Of a stretch of 64,000 nt of DNA, positions 1 through 11,522 are shown piece by piece. The stretch covers positions 1-64,000 of the forward strand of contig CAWJTQ010000001.1 of the NCBI GenBank assembly GCA_963845695.1, read 5' to 3'. The DNA is from CAWJTV01 sp963845695. Its GTDB lineage: Bacteria > Planctomycetota > Planctomycetia > Isosphaerales > Isosphaeraceae. The notes under the pieces were generated by a model that ran no database searches, was not told the origin of the DNA, and worked only from the letters and a program-made list of their open reading frames with translations. A program made the translations under genes and the position numbers. Position 1 is the first letter of the stretch, and each line of letters starts with the position of its first letter.

Positions 1-3000
1 CCCAGTGTTTCGGGGCCGACCAGCTCACCGAGCTCGACCGCTTCGACAGTCGGCTCCTCGGTCCCGTCCAGCCAGTCCGAGACCGGCCGCGACGGGCATC
101 CCACGGTTCAGAACTTCGGGCCCCAGAACCCGTCGCCGACTCAGCCCTCATCCTTCAGCCTTCCGCCTTCCGGGGGCCTGCTCGGGCAGAACCCCACGTC
201 GATCGGCGGCCAGTCGGCCGGAACTCCCATGGTCGGCGGGGGTGGAGCCCAGCCCGACGGTTCGGGCGGTGACGGGCTCTCACCCGACGACTCGGATGGT
301 GGCGGCGGTGGTGGGATCGAGGTCATGCCGGTCGGCGGCGGCAAGGGTGGGATCTATGCCCAGGTCTGGCGGCTCCATCCCACCGTGCCCTATGACGCGC
401 CTTATGGCGGCGGCGGGCCGGCCAGCGACACGTCTGACGGTGCTCCGTTCCAGACCCTCAACGCCCTGATCCTCAGCTACATCGACAGTGCCCTGTCGTC
501 GATCGTCCCGGCCAATACCAGTGGTAGTAACGTCGCCACGACCCCCGCCGGCATGACCGTCACCGCGTTCGACGGACTGGGGACCTATACCTTCAGTGCC
601 GGTGCCTCCTACGACATCGACGGCCAGGTCGTCGCCGGCAGCTTCAGCACGACCGACAGCGCCACGTTCAGCTACAGCTTCCAGGAGATCGGCAACACGC
701 CCGACGGTAACCAGTTCACCCTCAACGATTCAGGCGGCGGCACGCTCAACGTCCACGCCGATGACGGCAATTCCCTCACACACTCCTTGACCAACACGCT
801 GGCCGCTTCGGACAGCTACGCACTGACCCAGGTGCTGGTTCAGAGCGACGCGATCGCGGGCTCGTACACGGCGGGCGAGAGCACCACGGACACGGTGGGC
901 GGCTCGGACAGCTTCACCCTCACCGAGACCCAGACCGAAACTGTCAACACCTCAGGGAGCCTCACCGGCGGCTCGGATACCTATACTTACAACGAGAACG
1001 GCACCGACACCTCCAGTCTCTCCGACCAGGCCAATGACACGGTGGCGAGTGTCGGGGGCGTCGCCGACAGTGGAAACTCCTCCGCGGGCGGCTCCGACAG
1101 CGGCGGCCATACGTACCACGCCACCGGCGGCGACACGATGGGCTCCGGCGGCTTCCTCCCCACTGGGACGCGTCACTTCACCTGGACCGGCAGCGATTCG
1201 GAGAGTCTGACCACCACCGAGACCGACGCCGATGGCGTCACGGTGTCGGGGGACGGCTCGACCGATTCGGTCACGACGACCGAGACGACGAGCGAATCCG
1301 AGAGCGATGGCCAGACGGGTTGTGAATGGTTCACCAACAGCGAAGGAACCAGTTTCAGTTGGCTGGAGACGGTCAACTACAACCAGAACATCCAGGACCA
1401 GGGATCCGACCAGGGAACCGAGACGGATGGGAGTGCCGACTCCGACCCCGACGGGAGCGACTCGGGCGACGGCGGATCGACGTTCAGCTCGACCGATACG
1501 GATCAGGGTCAAGGTCTGCCGATGTACCTGTTCCTGGAGGTCACGGGCAACCAGACTCTGAGTAACGGCATCATCACCAGCGGGGGCGCCAACTTCTACT
1601 GGGTTGGGCAGAACGACACCCCCGCCGATACGACCCAGACCGAGACCGAGACCGAGTCGGCCAGCGAGTTCGACAGCGGGACCGAGATCACCGCGGGCGA
1701 CACGACGTCGTTCTCCGATGCCGAGACCGACACCAACGCGGAGACAGCGACCGCGACGCTCGAATTCGTCCTCTCCGAATACATCTATGATGACTCCGGC
1801 TCGGAGACACTAGGCTGGTACGGCCTGGTTGCCGGCGGCCCCGAGACGGCGCAGTTGGATTCCGATCTGTACACCCAAAGCACCGACCAGGACACCGGCG
1901 GCACGACGGTCACTTCGCTGGAGACCGACTCCAACGACGTGGCCGGCGGTACGGAGACCGACGTGCTCAGCACGGTCGAGAGCGACCAGGAGACGACGAG
2001 CGGGACGTCGCGGGTCAACATCGAGGAAGGGTGGTACGGCCCCCGAATCCTGGGCGCGGGGGGCATGGTCGTCAGTGAATCCCTGACGAATAGCCTGGAT
2101 GACTGGTCCGTTTATACCACCAGCGAGACCGACATCGCCCAGGACAGTGGCACGGAATCCGACCTGATGCCGGGCGAGACCGACACGGATTCGTTCTCCA
2201 GCTCGGAATCGGACGCGGCTCAGACGTCGGAAACGGATTACGATATCGGCGCCCTGGAAACGGAGCAGGGCTCGATCACGATTGGCTCGGACGGTTCGGT
2301 CCTCAGCGGATACGAGGTGACCAGCCTGACCGACGATCCCATCGACTATCCGATCGTCGAGGATCTTGTCACCACCACCGAGACCGACACCGAGATCAAC
2401 CTCGACTCCTCGACCGAGTCGATCAGCCAGGGTGGCGACACCGAGTCGAACCAGCCTGACCTCCAGCGCGTCCGACGCCGACACGTCAACCGAGACCGAC
2501 AGCGATACCGCCACCGACTCGGACACCTCCAGCCTGACGATGGGCGCGGCGGGCGTGGTGCTCTCGGGAAGCACGTATGATTACGAGGAGGACACCGATT
2601 CCTACACCGAGAACGACACCGACACCGGCTCGGCGACCAGCCAGGAGGTGGACACTTCGACGGAGGATGTCGGCGGCAACACGACCTCGGACAGCGATAG
2701 CACCACCGAGACCGACTCCGATTCGAGCACGAATAGCGACGCCGGCACCGACTATTCCACCGGCACCGAGGCCCTCAGCCAGGGCCCGGGCGGGCTGGTG
2801 ACCGGTGGCAATACCAGCGACACCGACAGCGAGACCGACGCCCCCACCGAGACCGACGCCGACACCAGCACCGAGTCCGGCCAGGCGACCGAGACCGACT
2901 TTCAGGATGAGGCCGCCGACAGCGACTCCGACGCGATCGGCACCACCGAGACCGACGCCGACACGGTGCACGAGACGGACACCGATTCGAGCAACTCGGG

Positions 3001-6000
3001 CGAGCAGGACAGCGACATCCTGGGCGCGGACGGAGACGTCCTGAGCGGGTTCTCGACGTCCAGCGAGACTGACACCGACACGGACGACACCACCGACACC
3101 GACCACGCCACCACGACCACCCATGAGAGCGACACGTCGAGCGAGACGGTGGGCGGCGAGACGTCCACCGACCAGGAGACCGACGCCAGCACCGAGACCG
3201 ACAACACCACCGACACCGAGACCGACGCGCCGACGGATACCGAGGAATCGAGCGAGACCTTCGGCGCGGCGGGATCCTGCTCAGCGGCTACGGCTCGACC
3301 TCGCTGAACGACACCGTGACCGACCACGAGACCGGCAGCGACGTCAACGTGGACACGAGCACCGAGACCGACTCCGACTGGGAAGCGGAGGGTACGGTCA
3401 CGCTGGATGAGGACTACGCTGAGACCACGGCCACCGAGAGCAGCACGCTGACCGGCACCGATTCCAGCACCGAGACCGACAGCGACCAATCCAGCCAGAC
3501 CCTCGGGCTGGAGGGCGAGATCACCGGCGGCAGCGACCAGGAGATCGAGCACGGGACCGACTCCGGCAGCGAGGGCACGACCGCCGGAGGTGAAGAGACT
3601 TACACCACAACCGAAAACGACGACGAGACCGACACCGGCGACTCCGACGACGACAGCATCAGCGAGACCGGGACCAATACATCGACGTCGTCGGGCACGT
3701 CCAGCGAGGGCACGACCGAATCCGAGTCGATGACCGACACGGTGGGCGCCGGCGGGGCGATCACCGGCGGCGGCCAGACCGAGACCGACTCGTACAGTGA
3801 GGGCTCGACGCTCTGCTCGACCGAGACAGACGGCGTGAGCGACAGCTTCGACGACACAACCGCCGACGAGGCCGGCGACGATACAGACACCGGCTCCGAC
3901 TCGGGCAGCGAAACGATCACGGAGACCGACACCGAGCCCAGCAAGGGGACGGACACGCTGACCGAGGTCCTCGGCGCCGACGGCACGATCGCCAGCGGCC
4001 AGGAGAGCGACAGCGTCAGCGAGTCCTCCGGCGACACGACCACCGAGACCGACCACCCGACCGAGACGCTGACCGACTCGGCCACCGACTCGACGATGAC
4101 GCTGACCGAGACCAACAGCGACACCGACACGGACAACGAATCGGACCAGGACTGGGCGGTGGAGACCCTGGGCGCCAGCGGCACGATCTCGAGCGGCTCG
4201 GACTGCTTCACGGTCAACGACCTGGACACATCGAGCTATGTTTCCAGCGGTTCCGGCCCCGAGGACTACAACGACACCTCCGACGATCCCAACGGCACGG
4301 CGACGGAGACCGGCTCGGGCTCGTCGTCGGCCCTGACGCACCAGACCTTCGGCGATGTCCTGGGAGTCGGCGGCGACATCAGCCTCGGGCAGCCTGAGCT
4401 ACACGGTGAGCTCGTCCGACACCGACGCCGCGACCACGATCGAATCGGGCACCGAGACGATCGGCGACGAGCTCTCCGACGGACCGAGCCAGACGGCCTC
4501 GTATACCGTCAACACGACGATGCCCGACCACGCCACGGCGTACGAAACCGGGACCGAGACCCTGGGCGGCGGCGGCACGATCGGCAGCGGCAGCGCCTCA
4601 TTCACCTGGTTCGACGGCAACTCTTTGAATCGCAACCTGACGGTCTCGGGCATCGCGGCCACCCTGAGCATCACCGAGAACAGCACGGACACCTACGGCT
4701 TCGGCGAGTCGGGGACCGAGTCGATCACGACTGGGGGAGCGGATGCGCCAGGGACGGTGAGTTTCGTCTGGAACCAGATGGGAACGGATGATTATCAGAT
4801 TAATCAAGGAAACAGCGCATCATATACTTTGAACGGCACGACGAACACGGAGTCCATGACGACAACCTACCTTCTCAATCTGACCGACACGGCGAGCTCG
4901 TCGTGGCACGACGCCGGCGCGGACGAATTGACGGACAACGACTCGGTGGTTGGCGAGACCGATACGTACCAGTGGCATCAGTTAAACTCGGTCACCGACA
5001 GCCTTAACGAAAGTTTTACGTGCTACTATTACATAGGATCTACCAATTTTGCGACCGACACGGAGACGGGCGGAGGCATGCAGTCCTTCAGCATGGCTGA
5101 CGCTGGCTGCGAGACCTGGAGCCCGAACGACAGCGAAGGTGGGGCCCTCAGCCTGGAGGCCGAGACTGACACCGATACACTGTGGCTGTCGTCATCGCAC
5201 AGCTTCGAGGCCGATAATAGCTTCACAAGTGAATATCATACAACAACTTACTCGATATACGATCCCTACCAAACCGACGACGTGTTCAGCCTCGGTGAGA
5301 CGGAAACCAGTTCCGAGAGCGAGTCCGGGTCCTGGTCTTGGGAGGGGGACAGTTACTCGGAGAACACAACCCAGTCCTTATCGGACAGCGTCAGTGTGAG
5401 CCAGTTTAACAATGGCTTCTACCTCGGAGAGACCTGGCCAAACGGTAGCGGCTACGGGGTATCGGAAGCTTCAACGACGCTCAGTACGGATATAGGCGGT
5501 GTCGACTCAACCTCCTGGGAAGACGGCTCGCCCGAGGGGTCGGTTCAGTCAATCACGTCGTGCGATGACAGCAGCTACTACGAAAGCGACGGTTGGGGCA
5601 CGGTGAGTGACGCACCAGGTTATTTGGGATATCCATATCAGTATAGTTATGATTACTATTATTTGTCAGAAGGTACGACTGACAGTCTTGCCGGTGGGAC
5701 GTCCGATTCCATGTGGTGTGATTCATATTCTGAAAGCGACTATGGAATCTCACAGGGAATTGGTACTTCGTCCACCTGGAATCACCTCACGACCTACCTC
5801 TACGAGCCCGACTTGGCAACGACGACGAGTGCAGGTGGGGAGCCGGCTGGTGATCCGGTAGACTTTTTTGGCGACGCGGGTGGTGGCTTTGCTGAGGTTG
5901 CCAATTACGATGATTTGCTCTACGACATCGAATCTGATCAGATGGTCTCGACGCTCATGTCATCCGGGCTGAACACTTTGATCAACAATTGGTGGTCAAC

Positions 6001-6094
6001 GACAGGCTATGGGATTTCGACGAATGCCATGGCCCCCAACGGGTTGCCAGTCCAGGTCGGGATCCAATCTCGAATTGCTGCCGGCGAACGCTGA
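1..6094 (+). CDS. Giant Ser/Thr/Asp-rich repeat stalk protein (5'-partial, frame-broken)
   Basis: The reading frame is open from base 1, so the start lies upstream. Translation stays compositionally uniform only if the frame changes: frame 1 to about 2449, frame 2 to about 3272, frame 1 to about 4385, frame 2 to about 6065, then frame 3 into the toxin tail. Each step is one base; for example, removing one A of 'tcgaacc' at 2449-2450 rejoins the protein. The product is rich in T, S, D, E and G, with runs such as TETDTDTSTETDS and no Cys/His-rich or catalytic motif. From about 1.1 to 4.6 kb a glycine-turn motif (xGAxGxxxSG) recurs about every 240 bases. From about 4.7 to 6.0 kb repeats fade into an S/Y/W-rich region ending near LLYDIESDQ. 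By analogy with polymorphic toxins I infer a surface or secreted stalk presenting the C-terminal domain. A large adhesin is the alternative. A genuine pseudogene cannot be excluded. Confidence 0.7.
1137..4600 (+). repeat. Tandem ~240-bp (80-residue) coding repeats of the stalk
   Basis: Glycine-turn motifs occur near 1811, 2050, 2290, 2546, 2785, 3021, 3262, 3505, 3745, 3972, 4169, 4362 and 4563. Examples are LGADGDVLSG, VGAGGAITGG and LGADGTIASG. Spacing is about 240 bases in the middle and 195-230 at the end. Between the turns lie acidic TETD/SETD runs. Units are diverged, not identical, so the array is old or under diversification. Confidence 0.75.
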
Positions 6095-7001
6095 CTCGAT
6101 CGACGGCGTCTCTCGTTCGGCCCCGCCGTCGCCGACGGCCCTGGCCGCCGCCGGACGAAACCCCACCGACATCACCTTGCCCACCGTCGGCAGCCAGGCC
6201 GTTAACCCGCAGCCGGGGACTCATGAGGTCACAGAGAATTCTGGCGGCGGCTTTGGAGGTTTTATCTATTATCTATTTAACAAGTCGTCGCAAGACGCGG
6301 AATTTGCGAGGGGCCAAAAGCTTGATGAGCAAGTTCTAGCGAATCAACAGGCTGACCAAGCGCGCGGGGTCTATTACGGCAACTCCGTTCCAACCAGACA
6401 ACTGACCGAGTTTGACGTACGCGAACAACCAAGGTACGGGGGGATCAATGGCCGAGCAGCTGGACAGAATGCCGTCAACATGATAACCCAGATGGGGAAG
6501 CAGACGGCTGAGGCAGTCGTCAGCCAGACGACGAAACCGGGGCAAATGCTCGCCACGGGAAGGCGACTTCTTTCCAGCGACCCTAACGAGGCTCTTTCAG
6601 GCGCCACTGCGGGCCAAGCCGGAATTAAGGCGTCAGCCGGGTCAATGTCGCCTGCTCCAAAGGCTGGTGGGCAAGTACACGCTGAAGCCAATCGCCGATC
6701 CTATTGGAGACGACAAGCTGAACAATCGAATGGAGTTGTTATCGGCAAACAAACGGATTTGGAGAAAACCCCCAGGATAGCAGGAGAAAGCCGCCTAAGC
6801 ATGCAAGATCCGAACTTCCACTGGGAGGTAAACGAAGCTTGGCTCGAAGGAGCTGTTCGCGGTGGCAAACCAATTCGAGTGGTTACTCCCTTCGAAAATA
6901 GTGATCAGCTCACTGGCTTTTTTCAACGTGAAATAAAATATCTGGAAGGCCTTGGCTACAAATTGCAAAAGGTTGGTGATGGTTGGTATATGGTTAAATA
7001 G
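6009..7001 (+). CDS. C-terminal effector tail of the stalk protein (putative toxin 0)
   Basis: This is the 3' end of the stalk protein after a one-base frame change near 6065. It opens with the shared linker (SRSAPPSPTALAAAGRN, PTDITLPTVGSQ), which here lacks the four residues TATL found in the other copies. A Gln/Ala-rich pre-toxin segment follows. The terminal domain of about 75 residues ends in GYKLQKVGDGWYMVK. I do not recognise its fold or a catalytic motif. A toxin role is inferred from position: conserved linker, variable tail, then a small unrelated gene 62 bases downstream with its own ribosome site. GC content drops toward the 3' end, as is usual for exchanged tails. Confidence 0.6.
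   Translation: MGFRRMPWPPTGCQSRSGSNLELLPANADSIDGVSRSAPPSPTALAAAGRNPTDITLPTVGSQAVNPQPGTHEVTENSGGGFGGFIYYLFNKSSQDAEFARGQKLDEQVLANQQADQARGVYYGNSVPTRQLTEFDVREQPRYGGINGRAAGQNAVNMITQMGKQTAEAVVSQTTKPGQMLATGRRLLSSDPNEALSGATAGQAGIKASAGSMSPAPKAGGQVHAEANRRSYWRRQAEQSNGVVIGKQTDLEKTPRIAGESRLSMQDPNFHWEVNEAWLEGAVRGGKPIRVVTPFENSDQLTGFFQREIKYLEGLGYKLQKVGDGWYMVK
6100..6225 (+). repeat. Conserved linker, copy 1
   Basis: Encodes DGVSRSAPPSP then ALAAAGRNPTDITLPTVGSQ. It is the shortest of four copies in the window and joins the full-length stalk to tail 0. Confidence 0.8.
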
Positions 7002-7063
7002 ATAGAATCGTAGTCCGATGCCATGGCGCGCCCTTCAACATCATTCAGTGAACGGAGCAATCA

Positions 7064-7732
7064 ATGGACGCTACTTCGGAGTTATTGAGTTGCATTGCCG
7101 ATTTGGGTGCGTACGCGCGATTGGAAAAAAGATATCGGCTTTTCTATTCCAATGGTCTTTCCATACCTCAGCCTCTTGAGAGCCGTCTTTCTCTATGCAT
7201 TTATGAGTGTTTAACCATAAATAATTCGGATCTTTGTCGCTTGCGGGCTGGAGTTGACTCAAACATGGGCGATGCAATTTGTGTCTACGCGGCTCGTATG
7301 GCATCCTTGGCAATCAGAAATCACGAGGCACAAATTGTCGTGGGTGGGATGATCGCCCTCGCATTGGATGATGATATAGTTGATTACCGTGATGTGCTTG
7401 CCTCGCTATGTCTACTATGCGATGCTTCGCAACGTCTGATGAGATTTGACCCAGAATCGATAAATGCCATCCTTCAACTGGCTACGCCGAAGCGATCAAG
7501 ACTTCTCCGCAGATATGTTAATAGTCGGGTTGGAGTCACGACTCCAGAGATGATGGGATTCGTTCCAACCGGCGAGGGTTCGTCATTTCTGTATCGTTCG
7601 ACGGCCGATGCCAGGAACAAAGGGGACATCCCTAAATATTGCCGGGGGCTGGGCAATCTGGGTGAGGCTCAGTCCGACCGTCCCCCGACGGCGTCTCCCG
7701 TTCCGCCCCGCCGTCGCCGACGGCGACGCTGA
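7064..7732 (+). CDS. Putative immunity protein 0
   Basis: ATG preceded by a GGAG ribosome site, 62 bases after toxin tail 0. The 222-residue frame is mostly helical with no signal peptide and no family I recognise. It is markedly more AT-rich than the stalk. The last ~20 residues (PPTASPVPPRRRRRRR) are linker copy 2 read in the wrong frame, so the true C-terminus probably lies near 7635-7660, where homology to the stalk 3' end begins. Immunity function is inferred only from its position behind the variable tail. Confidence 0.55.
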   Translation: MDATSELLSCIADLGAYARLEKRYRLFYSNGLSIPQPLESRLSLCIYECLTINNSDLCRLRAGVDSNMGDAICVYAARMASLAIRNHEAQIVVGGMIALALDDDIVDYRDVLASLCLLCDASQRLMRFDPESINAILQLATPKRSRLLRRYVNSRVGVTTPEMMGFVPTGEGSSFLYRSTADARNKGDIPKYCRGLGNLGEAQSDRPPTASPVPPRRRRRRR

Positions 7733-7830
7733 CAGCCCTGGCCGCCGCCGGACGAAACCCCACCGACATCACCTTGCCCACCGTCGGCAGCGAGGCCGTT
7801 GACCCGCCCGGCGGCAGCCACGAGCGTGCG
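7684..7830 (+). repeat. Conserved linker, copy 2
   Basis: In frame 1 it encodes PDGVSRSAPPSPTATLTA, then LAAAGRNPTDITLPTVGS and EAVDPPGGSHERA. Almost no stalk precedes it; similarity to the stalk end starts only about 35 bases earlier. This makes it a minimal orphan cassette entry point. Confidence 0.8.
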
Positions 7831-7846
7831 GCGGGAATGGGTGGAA

Positions 7847-8662
7847 ATGAGCGCGGGTGGCAACCAGAAAGCTCAACAACAAGTTCAAAACCGGACCAAA
7901 GCTCTCTCTAAGAAACTACCAGGCGAGAGGGTACCACGAATGGACGCAGGCTTCGAGGAGAGGCCGGAGACTCCTTCTGAACCCGCGTCGCTCGAAGACA
8001 CCCAGAAATTCCTCGACGCCTACGGAGTCGTCGACCCGTCAGGTGTGGCGGATGCTGCCAGCGGCGGGATTTCGGCATACAATGGAGAGTATGGGTCTGC
8101 GGCGATTTCCATTTTGTCGATTCTCGGCTTCGATCTCCTCAAGTTGCTCAGGAGGGGGAAGAAGGCCGCCAAAGCGGGCGTAGAGGTCGCGGAGGCCGGA
8201 GTGAAGGCGGCGGACGACGTTGCCGCGCCTCTGGTCAAGAATGCAGATGAAGTCGCGGCCGCGAGCAAGGCTCTGCCTCCCCTTACAGGGAAGCGGTGGC
8301 CAAACCAGAGCCCTGAGACCCTTGCAGAAGAACTAAAGATCGCCGCGAATCTTGGGGTTATGCCGATCAAGGTTACGAGTCGAGAGTCTCTCGCCGGGTT
8401 GGCCGGGCGGCCCATCAAGTTCGCAGTCTCAGAGAGCGGTGAGCTGCTCGCCATTCCACGAGGTGTTCGATTAGGAGATACCTTCCAGGAGATATCTCAT
8501 GCTGTGCTCGTGAATGGTGCTGATGTCCTGGCAGCGGGGGAGGGTATGGTCACAGGAACTGTGGCTCGAATCAACCGCTATACTGGACACTACAAAGTGG
8601 ATCAGGCAAGCCTTGAGATAGCCAAAGAAGCCTTCCGCCGTGCAGGCTTTACAGTTGAGTGA
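7847..8662 (+). CDS. Orphan cassette toxin tail 1
   Basis: Continues linker copy 2 after a one-base shift near 7840, so a separate start is not certain; the ATG at 7847 (MSAGGNQKAQQQVQN) is the first in frame. An Ala/Lys-rich helical pre-toxin part includes the hydrophobic AAISILSILGFDLLKLL. The terminal ~110 residues contain EISHAVLVNGADVLAAGEG, then INRYTGHYK near the end. That pattern (His, AGE, then S/TGHY) resembles the end of several bacterial polymorphic toxin tails as I remember them, but I cannot name the family. The QKAQQQVQNRTKAL stretch is shared with cassette 3 (QTAQAQVQKKTEAL). Probably silent unless recombined onto the stalk. Confidence 0.6.
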   Translation: MSAGGNQKAQQQVQNRTKALSKKLPGERVPRMDAGFEERPETPSEPASLEDTQKFLDAYGVVDPSGVADAASGGISAYNGEYGSAAISILSILGFDLLKLLRRGKKAAKAGVEVAEAGVKAADDVAAPLVKNADEVAAASKALPPLTGKRWPNQSPETLAEELKIAANLGVMPIKVTSRESLAGLAGRPIKFAVSESGELLAIPRGVRLGDTFQEISHAVLVNGADVLAAGEGMVTGTVARINRYTGHYKVDQASLEIAKEAFRRAGFTVE

Positions 8663-8704
8663 CCTGCCGGCTTCTGCTTGCAAGTGGATGAGGAGTGAAT
8701 TGCG

Positions 8705-9253
8705 ATGCAAGTTAGAGACGCTACAGAATTGCTCTCGAAGTCTCCAGATATAGTCCTCGCTTACATTAAGGATAACGAGATTATTATAAATAATATTTGC
8801 GACTTTAATTGGCTTCTTGTCGCTGAGATCACTGCTAGCAGGTCGATTCTCGATTGCTCGAACGATCGTATGAGAGCTTTATCGTGGGCGACTGCCTCGG
8901 TCATTATCTACGACAAACTTGAAGCGGCGTCCGGACCTCGGGAACTCCAATTCTTCGGGCTTTCTGCCGCAGAAATTCGGTCGAACATGATCCTCTCATT
9001 CGGCCCTGTGCCGGGTCATCGCGTGCTGGACCCGGACAATATTGAGAATTGGTTCTTTCGGCGATTGGGTATGAACTTGGACGAGGCTAGAGAGCTCACA
9101 AGACGGTGGGATGACTTGTCAGCCGATGAGGCTTTCCGTCTCCTCAATTTCGCAGTCTGCTATGAGGCTATCAAGATTCTCCATAGCAGAGGTCTTTTTC
9201 AGCGTACCCAAGAATTTTCTGAATGGCAGACAGTGCTGAGCGGGTTGCCGTGA
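8705..9253 (+). CDS. Putative immunity protein 1
   Basis: 182 residues, 42 bases behind toxin tail 1, with a GAGGAG ribosome site upstream of the ATG. Predicted mainly helical and soluble; no recognised domain. Its AT-rich start contrasts with the GC-rich stalk, as in immunity gene 0. Assignment rests on gene order only. Confidence 0.55.
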   Translation: MQVRDATELLSKSPDIVLAYIKDNEIIINNICDFNWLLVAEITASRSILDCSNDRMRALSWATASVIIYDKLEAASGPRELQFFGLSAAEIRSNMILSFGPVPGHRVLDPDNIENWFFRRLGMNLDEARELTRRWDDLSADEAFRLLNFAVCYEAIKILHSRGLFQRTQEFSEWQTVLSGLP

Positions 9254-9271
9254 CCGGAAACGAGGAGGACC

Positions 9272-9425
9272 GGTAGAGAGAAAATGGTGTCAGAGAAAAT
9301 GGTGTCAGTTCTTTTTTCTGAAGAGAAAATGGTGTCAAGAGAAAAGAACGGAAACGGGGACGCAGCTAGGGTACTAAAAATGGTGTCAGTTCTATTTTCC
9401 GCGGGATAAAATGAACTGACACCAA
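9272..9425. repeat. REP-like family A repeats (GGTGTCAG type)
   Basis: At least four copies of an A-rich box followed by TGGTGTCAG. The last forms an inverted pair: GGTGTCAGTTC near 9385 and GAACTGACACC ending at 9425, about 20 bases apart. The block fills the gap between immunity gene 1 and cassette 2. Similar motifs flank the RAYT gene at 12.8 kb and occur near 29.56 and 33.54 kb. Confidence 0.6.
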
Positions 9426-9430
9426 TTCCC

Positions 9431-11522
9431 CCCGCCGACACCTACGGCTTCGGCGAATCGGGGACCGAGTCGATCACCACCGGCGGCGCCGATGCCCCGG
9501 GCACGATGAGCTTTGTGTGGAACCAGATGGGGACGGATAGTTATACGATCAATCAAGGGAATTCTTCGAGCCCGTCAAGCTACAATCTGAACTTGACGGA
9601 CACAGTGAGCTCCTCCTGGCACGATGCCGGAGCGGACGCGCTGACAGACAGCGATTTGGTGGCCAGAGAGACCGACACCTATACGTGGACCGATTTCCAC
9701 TCGGTCACGGACAACCTGACGGATACGAGTCATGGCACGCTGATCGGTGGGGGCGTAGAGTCTTTCAGCCTGACCGATTCCGGTTGCGAAACCCTGAGCC
9801 CCGACGAGACGGATTCCGGGAGTCTGACACTCGCCCAAGAGACGGACCAATTCGATCTTCAAGACTCACTCTCCGATAGCTCTAGTCTCAGCAACATCCC
9901 GACTGGACTTATCTTGATCGATGGTTTCGAATTTCACACCCACGGGGGGTACCTTCCTCGAGATCGCCACGGACGGCTATAGTCTCGGTGACGTTGGTAC
10001 CGATAGTCTGTCCGGATCTTCATCCGACGAGAGCGATTCCTATAGCATCAGTGACTGGCAATACTTCAGCGCGGTTCTTGACGCCTCCGGATCTGGCAGC
10101 AACGGGTCGGCCTCCAGCGCCTTCAGCAGTATCGATAGCTACAGCCTTGATGCCGACGGTACCAATTCGCTGGGCCCAGGGAGTGACGAGCAATCGACGT
10201 TGAGCTACGCTAGCGGCACCTTTGAGACGGAATCGACCAGCATCTCGGCTAGTCTGGAAAGCGTATTCTACCCCGCCAGCGACGTCGAATCTGACTATTC
10301 AGAAACCGCTTCCATCTCGCTGAGCGTGTCGGGTTGGTCTACGGTGAGCGATGGCTACTCGGCTCTCTCGACAGAGGCGGTCGAATCGGGCTTCGGATCC
10401 CTCACAGAGAATGAGAGTTATGACGGCGGTGCCACATTTACAAATAACTACGACGACCAAGTTGGTAGAACTAACACATATTCAGGAAATAATATTACTG
10501 GTTATGATGGCGACTACGGGATTGGCAACACCTCATCTACGTATGCATCCGGAGAGCTGGTCGAGGTCTACTTCATCGTTGAGGGAGCGGGCGGACTGCC
10601 TGAAGACGCCTCAGAGGGGGATCTACTTTATGACATTGAAGACGATCAATTGTCGTGGGCCTATTCGTCCCCGGCCTCTACCGATCAAATCGAAGCCCTA
10701 GTCGAGTCGGGTACTCTCTATTTGTCAAGTGCCCGTGCGATCGGAGGCTCCTCAATCACGATTCCAGACGCAGTGCCCTCATATCTTACGGGTTCAACAC
10801 TCTCTCTGGGTGAAGATCCTGCGGGGTCATTCCTCTCCGGCTTGACGTTCGGCTTCACCCCATCCACGAATTCCGCCGAGCCCGTCGGCCTGCCGAACGA
10901 GACGGCATCGGTCCTGGCCAATCTGGCGGTGGACACCGAACCGCCCGACGGCGTCTCTCGTTCCGCCCCGCCGTCGCCGACGGCGACGCTGACGGCCCTG
11001 GCCGCCGCCGGACGAAACCCCACGGACATCACGATCCCCACCGTCGGCAGCCAGGCGGGAGGTGACGACGACGAGGACGACGTGTCGAGCGACGGCACTT
11101 CCGCTGCTCCGTCCAGCGGCGGTGTCACGGCGGACGGTGAAGGCGAGGGCGGCGGTGGTGGGTCCGCGCCGGGTAGCCACCTGACACCCGAACAAGCACG
11201 GGCTGCGGAATTTGCGGTCATGATGCCGGGAGACCCCACGCCTGCCGATTACGAGGGTTACGGGCCGGGTGTGGCCAAGACAGCGAAGGGATACTACATC
11301 AATGGGCCAGTCAATATGGTTGTCGGAACGGCGTCCGCTCTCTACAATCATCGACAGACTGCGGCAGCGATCGGCAATGCTCTGCGACATCCAATCAACA
11401 CGGCTGCCGCGGTCAAGGAAGCGGTCGTCGCGAAATTCGAGTCGGGAGCCGAGGGCCAAGGAGAGGTTTTGTTCAACGCAGCTCTGTCATTGCGTTTGGA
11501 CCCAAGGTCTCAGGCAAGATGA
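9431..11522 (+). CDS. Partial stalk copy with linker and pre-toxin region (cassette 2)
   Basis: Begins abruptly with DTYGFGESGTESITTGG, a close copy of the stalk at about 4690. It runs in frame 2 to about 9935, then frame 3, and diverges from the stalk while keeping the same S/D/T-rich style and the LLYDIEDDQ signature. Linker copy 3 follows, then an acidic spacer (GDDDEDD) and a Gly-rich spacer, then a pre-toxin helix region (TPEQARAAEFAVMMPGDPTP). The frame is lost near 11485 and continues in frame 2 into the toxin domain at 11519. No start codon or signal peptide is evident, so it is best read as an unexpressed orphan cassette. Confidence 0.6.
10942..11060 (+). repeat. Conserved linker, copy 3
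   Basis: Encodes PDGVSRSAPPSPTATLTA then LAAAGRNPTDITIPTVGSQ. This is the only copy in the same frame as the stalk fragment before it. After VGSQA it departs from the other copies into an acidic/glycine spacer. Confidence 0.8.

Noticed and set aside
3600..4229. Long minus-strand open frame made of SVSVSL-like sequence
   Set aside because: Mirror image of the acidic TETD-coding repeats; low-complexity GC-rich coding sequence opens the opposite strand. No ribosome site or independent domain.
2902..4341. 480-codon minus-strand open frame, Arg/Gly/Val-rich
   Set aside because: Shadow of the stalk gene; composition follows the complementary codons and matches no protein pattern.
2440..4400. Programmed frameshifting or phase variation in the stalk
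   Set aside because: No slippery heptamer or homopolymer at the break points, and similar breaks occur in unrelated genes, so an assembly cause is simpler.
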